The notes: generated by a model not told the origin, from the letters alone. Positions 45,754 to 54,271 are shown, counted from the stretch's first letter. The stretch is 64,000 bases of DNA from Wagnerdoeblera sp046292685 (GCF_046292685.1 NZ_JBKBQM010000002.1:62001-126000); one strand, 5' to 3'. Translations and numbers: made by a program.

Positions 45754-46271
45754 GCGCGGAAATCCGTCTCGGGCGCGGGACGGAAGCCGATGCCCTTGGT
45801 GGCCCCCGACCAACGCCGTGCCAGCGCGATCAAATGCAGCGCAGCCATCGCGGCGCCGCCGCCCTTGTTCTGCTGGGCGGTGTCGGCGCGGACAAGGGCC
45901 TGGTCGTAATTCTCGACCGTCAGGATGCCGTTGCCGATGCAGGCGCCTTGCAAGCCCAGCAGCGTGATGGCACGCGAGCTGTCGTTGCAGACCGTATCGT
46001 AATGCGTGGTCTCGCCACGAATCACGCAACCCAGGGCCACATAACCATCGTAGTTGGCCATGCGTTCGGCCATGGCGATGGCGGTGGGCACCTCCAGCGC
46101 GCCGGGCACCTCCACAAGGTCGCAGGCGGCGCCGACGCTTGCAGCGGCCGCCCGGGCACCGGCAACCAGATGGTCGGCGATGTCGCGATAATAGGGCGCC
46201 ACCACGATCAGCAGTTTCACCGGCTTGTCGAACGCCGGCGCAGGCAGGGTGAAATGCGAGACTCCGGCCAT
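45750..46271 (-). CDS. ribH: 6,7-dimethyl-8-ribityllumazine synthase
   Basis: RibH condenses 3,4-dihydroxy-2-butanone 4-phosphate, made by the upstream gene, with ribityl-aminouracil. The 173-residue product has EVPGALEVPTAIAMA, the catalytic VIRGETTHYDTVCN and a C-terminal ALHLIALARRW. Its ribosome site AAGGA lies in the last codons of ribB, seven bases before the ATG. Confidence 0.96.
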   Translation of the reverse strand: MAGVSHFTLPAPAFDKPVKLLIVVAPYYRDIADHLVAGARAAAASVGAACDLVEVPGALEVPTAIAMAERMANYDGYVALGCVIRGETTHYDTVCNDSSRAITLLGLQGACIGNGILTVENYDQALVRADTAQQNKGGGAAMAALHLIALARRWSGATKGIGFRPAPETDFRA

Positions 46272-46274
46272 GAT

Positions 46275-47399
46275 CTATTCCTTGGGGATCGGGCGGGTGC
46301 CCGTGATTTCAAGACCATAGGCATCGAGCCCCACGACCCGCGGCTTGGCCGAGTTCGTCAGCAGCACGATGTTGCGCAGCCCCAGCGCCGACAGGATCTG
46401 CGCCCCCAGCCCGTATTGGCGCAAGGTCTGCGGCGAATGTTCGCCTTCCATCACCAGTTTCATGGTCGTGTCGCGCAGAAGCACCACCACACCGCGCCCC
46501 TCGGCCGCGATCACCCGCATGGCGGCCTGCAATTCGCCGGCGTGGCCGGGGGCGATGCCCAGCACGTCCTCCAGCGGGTTCAGGGCATGCACGCGCACCA
46601 GCACCGGCGCGTCGGTCGTCAGGTCGCCCTTGGTCAGCACGATATGTTCGGCGCCCTGGGTTTCGTCGGCATAGATCCGCATCAGCCAGTCGCCGCCGTA
46701 GGCCGAGGTGACGCGCTTGACCGCCTTTTCGTTCACCAGGTTGTCGTGGCGGCGGCGATAGGCGATCAGGTCGGAAATCGTGCCGACCTTGAGCCCGTGA
46801 CGCTGGGCAAAGGCCACCAGGTCGGGCAGGCGCGCCATGGTGCCGTCTTCGTTCATGATTTCGCAGATCACGCCCGAGGGGTTCAGGCCGGCCAGGCGGC
46901 TGATGTCCACGGCGGCCTCGGTGTGCCCGGCGCGCACCAGCACGCCGCCGTCGCGGGCGCGCAAGGGGAACACGTGGCCCGGCGTGGCAATGTCAGCCGC
47001 ACCTTTGGTCGGGTCGATCGCCACGGAAATGGTGCGGGCGCGATCGTGGGCGGAAATGCCCGTGGTCACGCCTTCGCGCGCCTCGATCGACAGGGTAAAG
47101 GCGGTCTCGTGGCGGCTGGAGTTCTTGGGGCTCATCAACGGCAGGCCCAGCGTCTCGATCCGGGCGGCCGGCAGCGCAAGGCAGATCAGGCCGCGGCCAT
47201 GCGTGGCCATGAAGTTGATCGCCTGCGGCGTGCACATCTGGGCCGGGATGACCAGGTCGCCCTCGTTCTCGCGGTCTTCGTGATCGACAAGGATGAACAT
47301 GCGCCCGTTGCGCGCATCGTCGATGATGTCCTCGATGGGTGAGATGGCAGAGCTCCAGTCGCGTTCGACCGGCCCGGGAGTTACATAGTCGTCAGCCAT
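46275..47399 (-). CDS. ribB: 3,4-dihydroxy-2-butanone 4-phosphate synthase with degenerate GTP cyclohydrolase II domain
   Basis: A 374-residue two-domain protein. The N-terminal domain (about residues 10-210) is an intact RibB: FILVDHEDRENEGDL, MATHGRGLICLAL, GISAHDRARTI and VLVRAGHTEAAVD. The C-terminal domain aligns with GTP cyclohydrolase II but has lost the zinc-binding cysteines: the position of the usual C-x-C pair reads GIAPGHAGELQAAM. The EGRGIGL motif is also altered (EGRGVVVLL). It therefore should supply butanone phosphate but not open GTP, and a separate RibA is expected elsewhere. Such RibBX-type proteins are known. No FMN riboswitch fits in the 119-base gap upstream. Confidence 0.93.
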   Translation of the reverse strand: MADDYVTPGPVERDWSSAISPIEDIIDDARNGRMFILVDHEDRENEGDLVIPAQMCTPQAINFMATHGRGLICLALPAARIETLGLPLMSPKNSSRHETAFTLSIEAREGVTTGISAHDRARTISVAIDPTKGAADIATPGHVFPLRARDGGVLVRAGHTEAAVDISRLAGLNPSGVICEIMNEDGTMARLPDLVAFAQRHGLKVGTISDLIAYRRRHDNLVNEKAVKRVTSAYGGDWLMRIYADETQGAEHIVLTKGDLTTDAPVLVRVHALNPLEDVLGIAPGHAGELQAAMRVIAAEGRGVVVLLRDTTMKLVMEGEHSPQTLRQYGLGAQILSALGLRNIVLLTNSAKPRVVGLDAYGLEITGTRPIPKE

Positions 47400-47518
47400 G
47401 GCGGACCCTTTCGCGTTTCTCCACGCAGATAACGTATGGCCGGGACCGAAGCCAGAGCCTATCGGCTTGACCTTGGCGGTCGCGCGCGGCACGGAACGAC
47501 GTGAACCCGGAGGCAGCG

Positions 47519-48412
47519 ATGAGCAGCGCGAAAATCGGACAGGACAATCTGCGCGGCGGGCTGTTGATGGTGGCCAGCATGGCCGCCTTTTCGGCCGAGG
47601 ACACGCTTATCAAGGGGTTGGCCGGCGGGTTGCCGACCGGGCAAATCATCGCAACGCTGGGCGTCACCGGGACGCTGGCGCTGGCGATCATCGCCACATC
47701 GCGCGGGGCGCCGCTGTTCGGGGCCTTTGCGACGCATCCGATGGTGCTGCTGCGCAACTTTGCCGAGATGACGGGGGCCATCGGGTTCGTGACCGCGCTG
47801 GTGCTGATGCCGTTGTCGGTGGCGTCGGCGCTGTTCCAGACCCTGCCGCTGGCGATCACGCTGGGGGCGGCGCTGTTTCTGGGCGAAAAGGTGGGCTGGC
47901 GGCGTTGGACGGCAATTGCCGTGGGCTTTGCCGGGGTGCTGGTCATCCTGCGCCCTGGGGCCGAGGGGTTCGACCTGTGGGCGGCGGCCGCCAGCATGCT
48001 GGCGGTGATGTCGCTGGCGGTGCGCGACCTTGCAACCCGACGGGTCGGGGCTGGGGTGCCCTCGCTCAGCCTGTCGGTCTGGGGGTCGCTGGCGTTCGTC
48101 CCAGCCGGGCTGGCGCTGATGGCCCTGGCCGGGCAGAGCCCGGTCGTGCCCGATGCGCGGCAATGGGTCATCCTGCTGGGCGCATCGGCGCTGGGGGTTG
48201 CCGGGTATTGGCTGATGGTGGTGGCCACACGGGTCGGCGAGGTTTCGGCCGTCATGCCCTATCGTTACAGCCGCATCCTGTTTTCGCTGCTGCTGGGGTG
48301 GGCGGTGTTTGCCGAACGCCCCGACTGGGGCGTCTGGCTGGGCAGCGCGATGATCGTGGGATCGGGGCTTTATACCTTTTTCCGCGAACGCGCCTTGCGC
48401 CTGCGAGGCTGA
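47519..48412 (+). CDS. EamA/DMT family transporter
   Basis: A 297-residue inner membrane protein with ten helices in two EamA repeats, similar to the RhaT/YdcZ-type drug/metabolite superfamily. Family phrases are LFQTLPLAITLGAALFLGE in the first half and VMPYRYSRILFSLLLGWAVFAERPD in the second. GGAGG precedes the ATG by five bases. It is divergent from ribB. The substrate is unknown. Confidence 0.9.
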   Translation: MSSAKIGQDNLRGGLLMVASMAAFSAEDTLIKGLAGGLPTGQIIATLGVTGTLALAIIATSRGAPLFGAFATHPMVLLRNFAEMTGAIGFVTALVLMPLSVASALFQTLPLAITLGAALFLGEKVGWRRWTAIAVGFAGVLVILRPGAEGFDLWAAAASMLAVMSLAVRDLATRRVGAGVPSLSLSVWGSLAFVPAGLALMALAGQSPVVPDARQWVILLGASALGVAGYWLMVVATRVGEVSAVMPYRYSRILFSLLLGWAVFAERPDWGVWLGSAMIVGSGLYTFFRERALRLRG

Positions 48413-48418
48413 GGGCGG

Positions 48419-49123
48419 CTATCGCCGCCCGAACAGCACCTGCTGGGCCTGCTTGTCCATCGGGCCGGGGTTGCGGCGTTCGGCGCCCAGCGCCTTGCCG
48501 GCAGCGAAGCCCGGCCTTGCGCCCAGTTCGTCCAGCCAGCGGGCCATGTGGGGCTTGTCCTCCAGCGTCTGTTCCTGACGCTGCCACAGGATCGCCCAAG
48601 GCCAGATCGCCATGTCGGCGACCGACAGGAAATCGCCGGCCACATAGGCCGACTGCGCCAGCTGGCGGTCCAGCACGCCAAAAAGCCGCGCAACCTCGCG
48701 CCGGTAGCGATCCTGGGCATAGGGCAGCACCTGCGGCGGGTCGAGCTGCGGCGCATAGCTGAGGAAGTGGTGCGCCTGCCCCGCCATCGGGCCGACGCCG
48801 CCCATCTGCCACATCAGCCATTGTTCCACGGCCACCCGCTCGCGTTCCGTCCGACCGAGGAACTGCCCGGTCTTGCGCGCCAGATACAGCAGGATCGCCC
48901 CGGATTCGAAGATGGCGATAGGCGCGCCGTCGGGGCCTTCGGGGTCGACGATGGCCGGCATGCGGTTGTTCGGCGCAATCTTCAGGAAATCGGGGGCGAA
49001 CTGTTCGCCCTTGCCGATATCGACGTAGCGGACCGTATAGGGCAGCCCCATCTCTTCCAGCGCGATCGAAACCTTCCAGCCGTTCGGCGTGGGCCAGTAG
49101 TGCAACTCGATGGGGGCAGGCAT
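48419..49123 (-). CDS. Glutathione S-transferase (YfcG/Ure2p-like)
   Basis: A 234-residue glutathione transferase. The thioredoxin-like N-domain contains IELHYWPTPNGWKVSIALEEMGLPY and NNRMPAIVDPEG, with the SGAILLYLA motif at the G-site. A helical C-domain follows (ADMAIWPWAILWQRQ). This resembles E. coli YfcG, a disulfide-bond reductase. AAGGAG six bases before the ATG at 49123 supports the start. It is convergent with the EamA gene (six-base gap). Confidence 0.9.
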   Translation of the reverse strand: MPAPIELHYWPTPNGWKVSIALEEMGLPYTVRYVDIGKGEQFAPDFLKIAPNNRMPAIVDPEGPDGAPIAIFESGAILLYLARKTGQFLGRTERERVAVEQWLMWQMGGVGPMAGQAHHFLSYAPQLDPPQVLPYAQDRYRREVARLFGVLDRQLAQSAYVAGDFLSVADMAIWPWAILWQRQEQTLEDKPHMARWLDELGARPGFAAGKALGAERRNPGPMDKQAQQVLFGRR

Positions 49124-49217
49124 CGCGGTCTCCTTCATGCGGGCAGCGTGCAGGGTGGCGCGGCGCGCGCGGCGCTGCAAGCCCGGATTGCGCCGCCGTT
49201 CTGCCCCGGCCGCCCGC

Positions 49218-49246
49218 TTGACCTTTGCGGCGCGCGGGCGTATCGC
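49218..49246 (+). promoter_or_regulatory. metZ promoter
   Basis: TTGACC (49218-49223) and TATCGC (49241-49246) with an ideal 17-base spacer. Transcription would start at about 49252-49254, exactly where the riboswitch begins. Confidence 0.65.
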
Positions 49247-49249
49247 CCG

Positions 49250-49308
49250 TCCGGTGGCGATTTGTCTTCCGGATTGCGGGCCACGTTAAACAAGCCGCTA
49301 AAGAGGAC
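49250..49308 (+). ncRNA. SAM-II riboswitch
   Basis: The leader of metZ matches the SAM-II aptamer of alphaproteobacterial methionine genes. P1 is formed by GTGGC (49254-49258) with GCCAC (49280-49284). The loop holds GATTTGT (49259-49265), able to pair with ACAAG (49290-49294) as the pseudoknot. The conserved GTTAAA and GCTAAA (49297-49302) blocks follow. Binding of S-adenosylmethionine should reduce metZ expression. The aptamer ends about 60 bases before the chosen metZ start. Confidence 0.88.
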
Positions 49309-49366
49309 GCCGGCCTGCCCCGGTGCCCTCGGTCGAATGTCCGGTGCATTGCTTGGGGGGTCCGTG

Positions 49367-50548
49367 ATGGCCGGTAACTGGAAGACCCGCACGAAACTGG
49401 TGCACCAAGGCAGCCGCCGCAGCCAGTATGGCGAAATGGCCGAGGCGATCTTTCTGACCCAAGGCTTTGCCTATGAAAGCGCCGAATCCGCCGAGGCGCG
49501 CTTTCTCGAGGCCGGCGACGACGAATTCATTTATGCCCGCTACGGCAACCCCACCACCCGCATGTTCGAAGAACGCATCGCGGGCCTCGAAGGCACCGAA
49601 GACGCCTTTGCCACCGCCAGCGGCATGGCAGCGGTCAACGGCGCGCTGGTTTCGATGCTGCGGGCCGGCGACCACGTGGTCAGCGCGCGGGCGCTGTTCG
49701 GCTCGTGCCTCTATATCCTCGAAAATGTGCTGACCCGTTACGGCGTGCGCGTGACCTTCGTGGATGGCGCCGACCTTGACCAGTGGCGCGCCGCGGTGAC
49801 GCCGGGGACCAAGGCAGTGTTCTTCGAATCGATGTCGAACCCGACGCTGGAACTGGTGGACATTGCCGCTGTGTCGCAGATCGCCCATGCCGCGGGGGCC
49901 CTGGTGATCGTGGACAACGTTTTTGCCACCCCGGTGTTTTCCCGCGCCGTGGAACAGGGCGCCGATGTGGTGGTCTATTCCGCGACCAAGCACATCGACG
50001 GTCAGGGCCGCGCGCTGGGGGGCGTGATCTGCGGCACCCGCGACTTCATCCGCAAGGTGGCCGAGCCCTACCTCAAGCACACCGGCGCGGCCATGAGCCC
50101 GTTCACCGCCTGGATCATGCTGAACGGCATGGCCACGCTGGACCTGCGATGCCGCGCCATGGCCGACAGCGCGCTGTCGGTGGCGCAGGCGCTGGAAGGC
50201 CACCCACAGGTCACGCGGCTGATCTACCCCGGCCTGGCCAGCCACCCGCAGCATGCACTGGCGATGGCGCAGATGGGGTCGGGGGGCACGCTGGTGACCT
50301 TCGAGGTGGCAGGCGGCAAGGAAGGCGCGTTCCGTTTCATGAATGCGCTGGAAATTGCCAAGATTTCCAACAACCTGGGCGATGCGAAAACCATCGCCAC
50401 CCATCCGGCCACAACCACGCACCAGCGGCTGCCGCAAGACCAGAAGGATCGCCTGGGCATCACCCCCGGCCTGATCCGCCTGTCTGTCGGGCTGGAGGAC
50501 GCCGGCGACCTCATCGCCGACCTGATGCAGGCGCTGGACGCGATCTGA
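49367..50548 (+). CDS. metZ: O-succinylhomoserine sulfhydrylase
   Basis: A 393-residue PLP enzyme of the Cys/Met metabolism family that forms homocysteine from an acylhomoserine and sulfide. Signatures are FIYARYGNPTTRMFEERIAGLEG, VIVDNVFATPVF and the PLP-lysine region VVVYSATKHIDGQGR, then SNNLGDAKTIATHPATTTH. The subtype (MetZ rather than MetB or MetY) fits the length and the SAM-II leader, which is common on metZ. I chose the ATG at 49367, after a G-rich ribosome site; an in-frame ATG at 49337 has none. Confidence 0.93.
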   Translation: MAGNWKTRTKLVHQGSRRSQYGEMAEAIFLTQGFAYESAESAEARFLEAGDDEFIYARYGNPTTRMFEERIAGLEGTEDAFATASGMAAVNGALVSMLRAGDHVVSARALFGSCLYILENVLTRYGVRVTFVDGADLDQWRAAVTPGTKAVFFESMSNPTLELVDIAAVSQIAHAAGALVIVDNVFATPVFSRAVEQGADVVVYSATKHIDGQGRALGGVICGTRDFIRKVAEPYLKHTGAAMSPFTAWIMLNGMATLDLRCRAMADSALSVAQALEGHPQVTRLIYPGLASHPQHALAMAQMGSGGTLVTFEVAGGKEGAFRFMNALEIAKISNNLGDAKTIATHPATTTHQRLPQDQKDRLGITPGLIRLSVGLEDAGDLIADLMQALDAI

Positions 50549-50651
50549 GCTTGCGGGGCCCGGGGTCGGGGCCAGCGCCACCGGTCCGCCTTGGAGTTGC
50601 CATGATCCCCGGGCATCCGGGAAGGAGCGATTTTGCGAACGGAACGGATCG

Positions 50652-51251
50652 ATGTCGAAAACCCATGCGTGGCCATTGCTTTGTCTCTTGATGATGTCCG
50701 GTGCAGCGAGCGCGGACCCTGCCACCTGCGCCGCGATTGACGACCCGAACCGGCGTCTCGGCTGTTACGACGACCTGTTCCGCGCGGTGACCACAGCCGA
50801 AAGCGCGGGCAAGTGGGCCGTGGAGGTCGAAAAATCTCCGCTCGACGACAGCACCACGGTTTACGTCAGCCTCCGGTCGGACAAGCCGCTGCCGGGCAGG
50901 TTCGGCCAGGCCGAGCACGCGAGCCTCTACCTGCGCTGCAAGGAAGGCAAGACGGTCGCCTACATCCATTTCGGCGGTCACTTCATGTCCGACAATCGCG
51001 GCGGCGGGCGGGTCGACTATCGCATCGACATGCAGCCGGCGCGGCACCGGATGATGGAGGAATCCAACAACAACAAGGCGCTCGGGCTGTGGAACGGCAA
51101 GGCGTCCATCCCTTTTGTCAAGGAACTGTTCGGCGGCCGGTCGCTTTACGTGCGCGCGACGCCTTTCAGCGAGTCGATGATCGAGGCAACCTTCAACATC
51201 TCGGGGCTGGAAACCGCGATCGAGCCGCTTCGGAAGGCCTGCAAGTGGTAA
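50652..51251 (+). CDS. VasI-like exported protein
   Basis: A 199-residue protein with a signal peptide ending near residue 21 (MMSGAASADP). The N-terminal part has CAAIDDPNRRLGCYDDLF, and the rest contains KWAVEVEKSPLDDSTTVYVSL and YIHFGGHFMSD, then MEESNNNKALGLW and ATFNISGLETAI. This pattern matches the VasI/EvfG family linked to type VI secretion, also found alone or near phages. No other secretion gene is present, so its role here is open. The ribosome site (GGAACGG) is weak. Confidence 0.75.
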   Translation: MSKTHAWPLLCLLMMSGAASADPATCAAIDDPNRRLGCYDDLFRAVTTAESAGKWAVEVEKSPLDDSTTVYVSLRSDKPLPGRFGQAEHASLYLRCKEGKTVAYIHFGGHFMSDNRGGGRVDYRIDMQPARHRMMEESNNNKALGLWNGKASIPFVKELFGGRSLYVRATPFSESMIEATFNISGLETAIEPLRKACKW

Positions 51252-51254
51252 AGG

Positions 51255-52175
51255 TCATAGGCCCGCCGTTCTGGCCACCATGTCGGCCTTGATGCGGGTG
51301 GCGATGTAGTCCACGAACAGCCGGGTCTTGGGGTCTTTCAGGCGCCGGTGCGGCATCAGCGCCGACAGTTGCACCGGCAAGGGCGGCGTCGCCGCGGCGA
51401 CCGGCACCAGGGCACCGGACCGGATATGCTCGGCCACCTCGAAAAGCGGTTTCAGCACGATTCCGTGCCCGTCCAAGGCCCAGCCTGTGAGAACATCGCC
51501 GTCGTCGGATTCGAAGGGGCCCGAAATCTCGAATCGCCGCGGGCCTTCGGCGGTCAGCAGCGTCCACTGGAATTCCCGCGCCCCGGGAAAACGCAGGTTC
51601 AGGCAATCGTGCCGGTCGCGCACCAAGGCGGCGCCGTCGGCCGGCATGCCGCGGCGTTCGACATAGGCGGGCGAGGCGCAGAGCAGGCGCGGGCAATCGG
51701 CGATCGCCCGGACCTTGAGGTTCGAATCGTCCAGCAGGCCGAGGTGAAAAGCCACGTCCAGCCCTTCGGCCGTCATGTCGATGGAACGGTCGGACAGGCG
51801 CAACCGCACGTCGATCAGCGGCCATTCGGCCTTGAACGCCGGGACATGCGGCGCAATGAACCGCCGCCCCACGCCGAGGGGGGCCGCCACGAACAACACC
51901 CCGCGCGGGGTCTTGGTGGCATCGGTAACGGCGGCCTCGGCCTCGTCGATGGCTTCCAGCACCTTGCGGGCCCCGTCATAGAACAGGCGCCCCGATTCCG
52001 TCGGTTGCAGCGTGCGCGTGGTGCGGTTGAACAGCCGCACGCCGAGGTGCTTTTCCAGTTCGGAGATGCGCGCCGAGGCCACGGCCGGCGAGGTGCGCTG
52101 GTCGCGTGCCGCCGCACTCATGCTGCCCAGTTCGTAGACGCGAATGAACATGCGGATGTTGTTGACGTAGGACAT
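51255..52175 (-). CDS. LysR family transcriptional regulator
   Basis: A 306-residue LysR-type regulator. The N-terminal winged helix is MFIRVYELGSMSAAARDQRTSPAVASARISELEKHLG, followed by RLFNRTTRTLQPTESG. The rest is a substrate-sensing domain of the CrgA/DmlR-like branch. It is divergent from puuD (107-base gap), so control of puuD is the simplest reading; the effector may be urate or a product. The stop lies three bases from the convergent VasI-like gene. Confidence 0.9.
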   Translation of the reverse strand: MSYVNNIRMFIRVYELGSMSAAARDQRTSPAVASARISELEKHLGVRLFNRTTRTLQPTESGRLFYDGARKVLEAIDEAEAAVTDATKTPRGVLFVAAPLGVGRRFIAPHVPAFKAEWPLIDVRLRLSDRSIDMTAEGLDVAFHLGLLDDSNLKVRAIADCPRLLCASPAYVERRGMPADGAALVRDRHDCLNLRFPGAREFQWTLLTAEGPRRFEISGPFESDDGDVLTGWALDGHGIVLKPLFEVAEHIRSGALVPVAAATPPLPVQLSALMPHRRLKDPKTRLFVDYIATRIKADMVARTAGL

Positions 52176-52216
52176 GCGGGCACCTGGCCACTTTTCGGGT
52201 CTGTTTGAAAGTGCTT

Positions 52217-52226
52217 GGCAATTGCC
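52217..52226. promoter_or_regulatory. Palindrome between lysR and puuD
   Basis: GGCAATTGCC is a perfect 10-bp palindrome near the middle of the divergent region, 57 bases before the puuD start. It is a candidate operator for the LysR protein. It does not fit a clear T-N11-A box on its own. Confidence 0.3.
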
Positions 52227-52282
52227 TGTGCTAACAGAAAGGTGACGTCCGGTATAGCCTGTCGTCAAACAGGGAGACTGCC

Positions 52283-53506
52283 ATGTACGACCTTCATGTC
52301 TTCGGAGCCTGGGCGGAATTCGCCACCCGCTGGCTGCACGTCATCACCGCAATCGCCTGGATCGGGTCGAGCTTCTATTTCATCGCGCTCGACCTGGGGC
52401 TGCGAAAGGCCCCCGATCTGCCGCCCGGCGCCCATGGCGAGGAATGGCAGGTGCATGGCGGCGGGTTCTACCACATCCGCAAGTATCTGGTCGCACCGGC
52501 CGAAATGCCCGACCACCTGACCTGGTTCAAATGGGAAAGCTATGCCACCTGGCTCAGCGGGTTCGCGCTGCTGGCGGTGGTTTATTACCTTGGGGCCGAG
52601 TTCTATCTGGTCGATCCCAACGTGCTGGATGTGCCGGTCTGGGGCGCGGTGCTGATCTCGATGGCGTCGCTCGCCTTCGGCTGGGTGGCCTACAACACCA
52701 TCTGCAAGGTGTTCGTGAACGCCAACCAGACTGCGGTGATGGTGGCGCTGTTCGTGGTGCTGGTGGGGATGGCTTTCTTCTACACCCAGGTTTTCTCGGG
52801 CCGCGCGGCACTGCTGCACCTGGGCGCCTTCACCGCCACCATCATGTCGGCCAACGTGTTCTTCATCATCATGCCGAACCAGCGCATCGTGGTGGCCGAC
52901 CTGCAGGCCGGCCGCAAGCCCGATGCGAAATACGGCAAGATCGCCAAGCAGCGCAGCACCCACAACAACTATCTGACGCTGCCGGTGATCTTCCTGATGT
53001 TGTCGAACCACTATCCGCTGGCCTTTGCCAGCGACTACAACTGGGTCATCGCCAGCCTCGTGTTCCTGATGGGCGTGACCATTCGCCACTGGTTCAACAC
53101 CACCCACGCCCGAGCCGGCCAGCCGCACTGGACCTGGGGGGTCACGGCTGTGCTGTTCGTACTCATCATGTGGTTGTCAACGGCGCCCTTGCGCTTTGCG
53201 CAACAGGATGCGGCCCTGCAAGGCGCCGCCGCGCGGTTCGCCCAAGCCGAAGGCTTCGAACAGGTGGCCGACATCGTGCAGGGGCGCTGCTCGATGTGCC
53301 ATGCCGCAGAACCGGGGTGGGAAGGGTTGCTGTGGGCGCCGAAGGGCGTGGTGTTGGACAGCCCGGAGGCGGTCGCCCGCCATGCCCGCGATATCTGGTT
53401 GCAGGCCGGCCTGACCCACGCGATGCCGCCCGCCAACCTGAGCTACATGGAAGACGCAGAGCGCGAGGCGATCCGCGCTTGGTTCCGCGCGGCAACCGAA
53501 GGCTGA
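52283..53506 (+). CDS. puuD: Urate hydroxylase PuuD (membrane protein with cytochrome c domain)
   Basis: PuuD oxidises urate to 5-hydroxyisourate and feeds electrons to the respiratory chain through its cytochrome domain. The 407-residue product has about eight membrane helices (residues 8-305), including WLHVITAIAWIGSSFYFIALD and the conserved NQRIVVADLQAGRKPD. The C-terminal cytochrome c domain carries the heme motif C336-S-M-C339-H340, and a later methionine in THAMPPANLSYM is the likely axial ligand. GGGAG precedes the ATG. No other purine catabolic genes are in the window. Confidence 0.93.
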   Translation: MYDLHVFGAWAEFATRWLHVITAIAWIGSSFYFIALDLGLRKAPDLPPGAHGEEWQVHGGGFYHIRKYLVAPAEMPDHLTWFKWESYATWLSGFALLAVVYYLGAEFYLVDPNVLDVPVWGAVLISMASLAFGWVAYNTICKVFVNANQTAVMVALFVVLVGMAFFYTQVFSGRAALLHLGAFTATIMSANVFFIIMPNQRIVVADLQAGRKPDAKYGKIAKQRSTHNNYLTLPVIFLMLSNHYPLAFASDYNWVIASLVFLMGVTIRHWFNTTHARAGQPHWTWGVTAVLFVLIMWLSTAPLRFAQQDAALQGAAARFAQAEGFEQVADIVQGRCSMCHAAEPGWEGLLWAPKGVVLDSPEAVARHARDIWLQAGLTHAMPPANLSYMEDAEREAIRAWFRAATEG

Positions 53507-53525
53507 GCAAGGTTCGACCGGCAGA

Positions 53526-53548
53526 GCGGGGGGGTTTGCACCCCCCGC
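53526..53548 (+). terminator. Terminator after puuD
   Basis: An 8-bp GC stem (GCGGGGGG at 53526-53533 with CCCCCCGC at 53541-53548) closes a seven-base loop. The 3' arm is repeated at 53550-53557 and followed by GGATATTTGCAC. Similar GGATATTT stretches after hairpins are common in Rhodobacterales. It lies between two convergent genes; there is no long T run. Confidence 0.6.
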
Positions 53549-53599
53549 ACCCCCCGCAGGATATTTGCACAAGGTGAAGGAACGAGGCGCGGAGCGACG

Positions 53600-54271
53600 T
53601 CACCGGCGGGGGGGGGATCGCCAAGTGCCCAGCCAGGCGGTGAATCGCGCCCATTTTCCCCGCGCACGGTCGCGCGCCGCGTCGGCCCGGGCATCGAGTT
53701 CGTCGATGGTATCGCCGACCGTATCGACCATAGGGTCGATCATGCGTTCGCGGAACTGTGCCAGCATCCGCCACACCAGCAGCACCAGCAAGGCCAGAAC
53801 GATCAGGATCACGATCGAGGGCCAGGGGATGATCCGGGTATCGGGGCCCGGCACCTCGCGCAGACGGATGGCGTTGGGGAAGATGGTGAAGAATTCGTTG
53901 CGCCAGCCGTAATGCGTGACCGCCACCCATTTCGGGGCCTCCGGCGGCGAAATCAGGGATGTGGCGATGGTCTGGAGATTGTAGCTGTTGAGCTTGAAAT
54001 AGGGCGGCCATCCCCAACCCGTATCCTCGTTGCGATAGACCATCGGGCGGCCGTTGGCCTGCACCGTCTGGATGAAGAACACATCGCGCGTGGTGCCGGG
54101 GGCGGTGCCGACATCGGGACCGGACCAGAAAAAGCTGTTCTCGCCGAAGTCGATGCGCTTGCTGTCGGTGCCGACGATGCGCACGATATCGGTCTGCGGC
54201 AGCGTGTAATGCAGCACCGACAGCACCAGCAGCAGCAGAATGGTCACGACGGACCGGATCACCCAACGCAT
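53600..54271 (-). CDS. DUF1523 family membrane protein
   Basis: A 223-residue protein with an N-terminal membrane segment (VIRSVVTILLLLVLSVLHYTL). A domain of about 120 residues, probably periplasmic, starts at DIVRIVGTDSKRIDFGENSFFW. A second helix follows (PSIVILIVLALLVLLVWRML, about residues 149-168), then a charged cytoplasmic tail with a coiled-coil-like stretch (DTIDELDARADAARDRARGKW). This is the DUF1523 family, of unknown function. It is the last gene of a six-gene cluster, 12 bases after the small membrane protein. Confidence 0.82.
   Translation of the reverse strand: MRWVIRSVVTILLLLVLSVLHYTLPQTDIVRIVGTDSKRIDFGENSFFWSGPDVGTAPGTTRDVFFIQTVQANGRPMVYRNEDTGWGWPPYFKLNSYNLQTIATSLISPPEAPKWVAVTHYGWRNEFFTIFPNAIRLREVPGPDTRIIPWPSIVILIVLALLVLLVWRMLAQFRERMIDPMVDTVGDTIDELDARADAARDRARGKWARFTAWLGTWRSPPRR

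Noticed and set aside
47400..47518. FMN riboswitch upstream of ribB
   Set aside because: The gap to the divergent EamA gene is only 119 bases and shows none of the conserved RFN elements.
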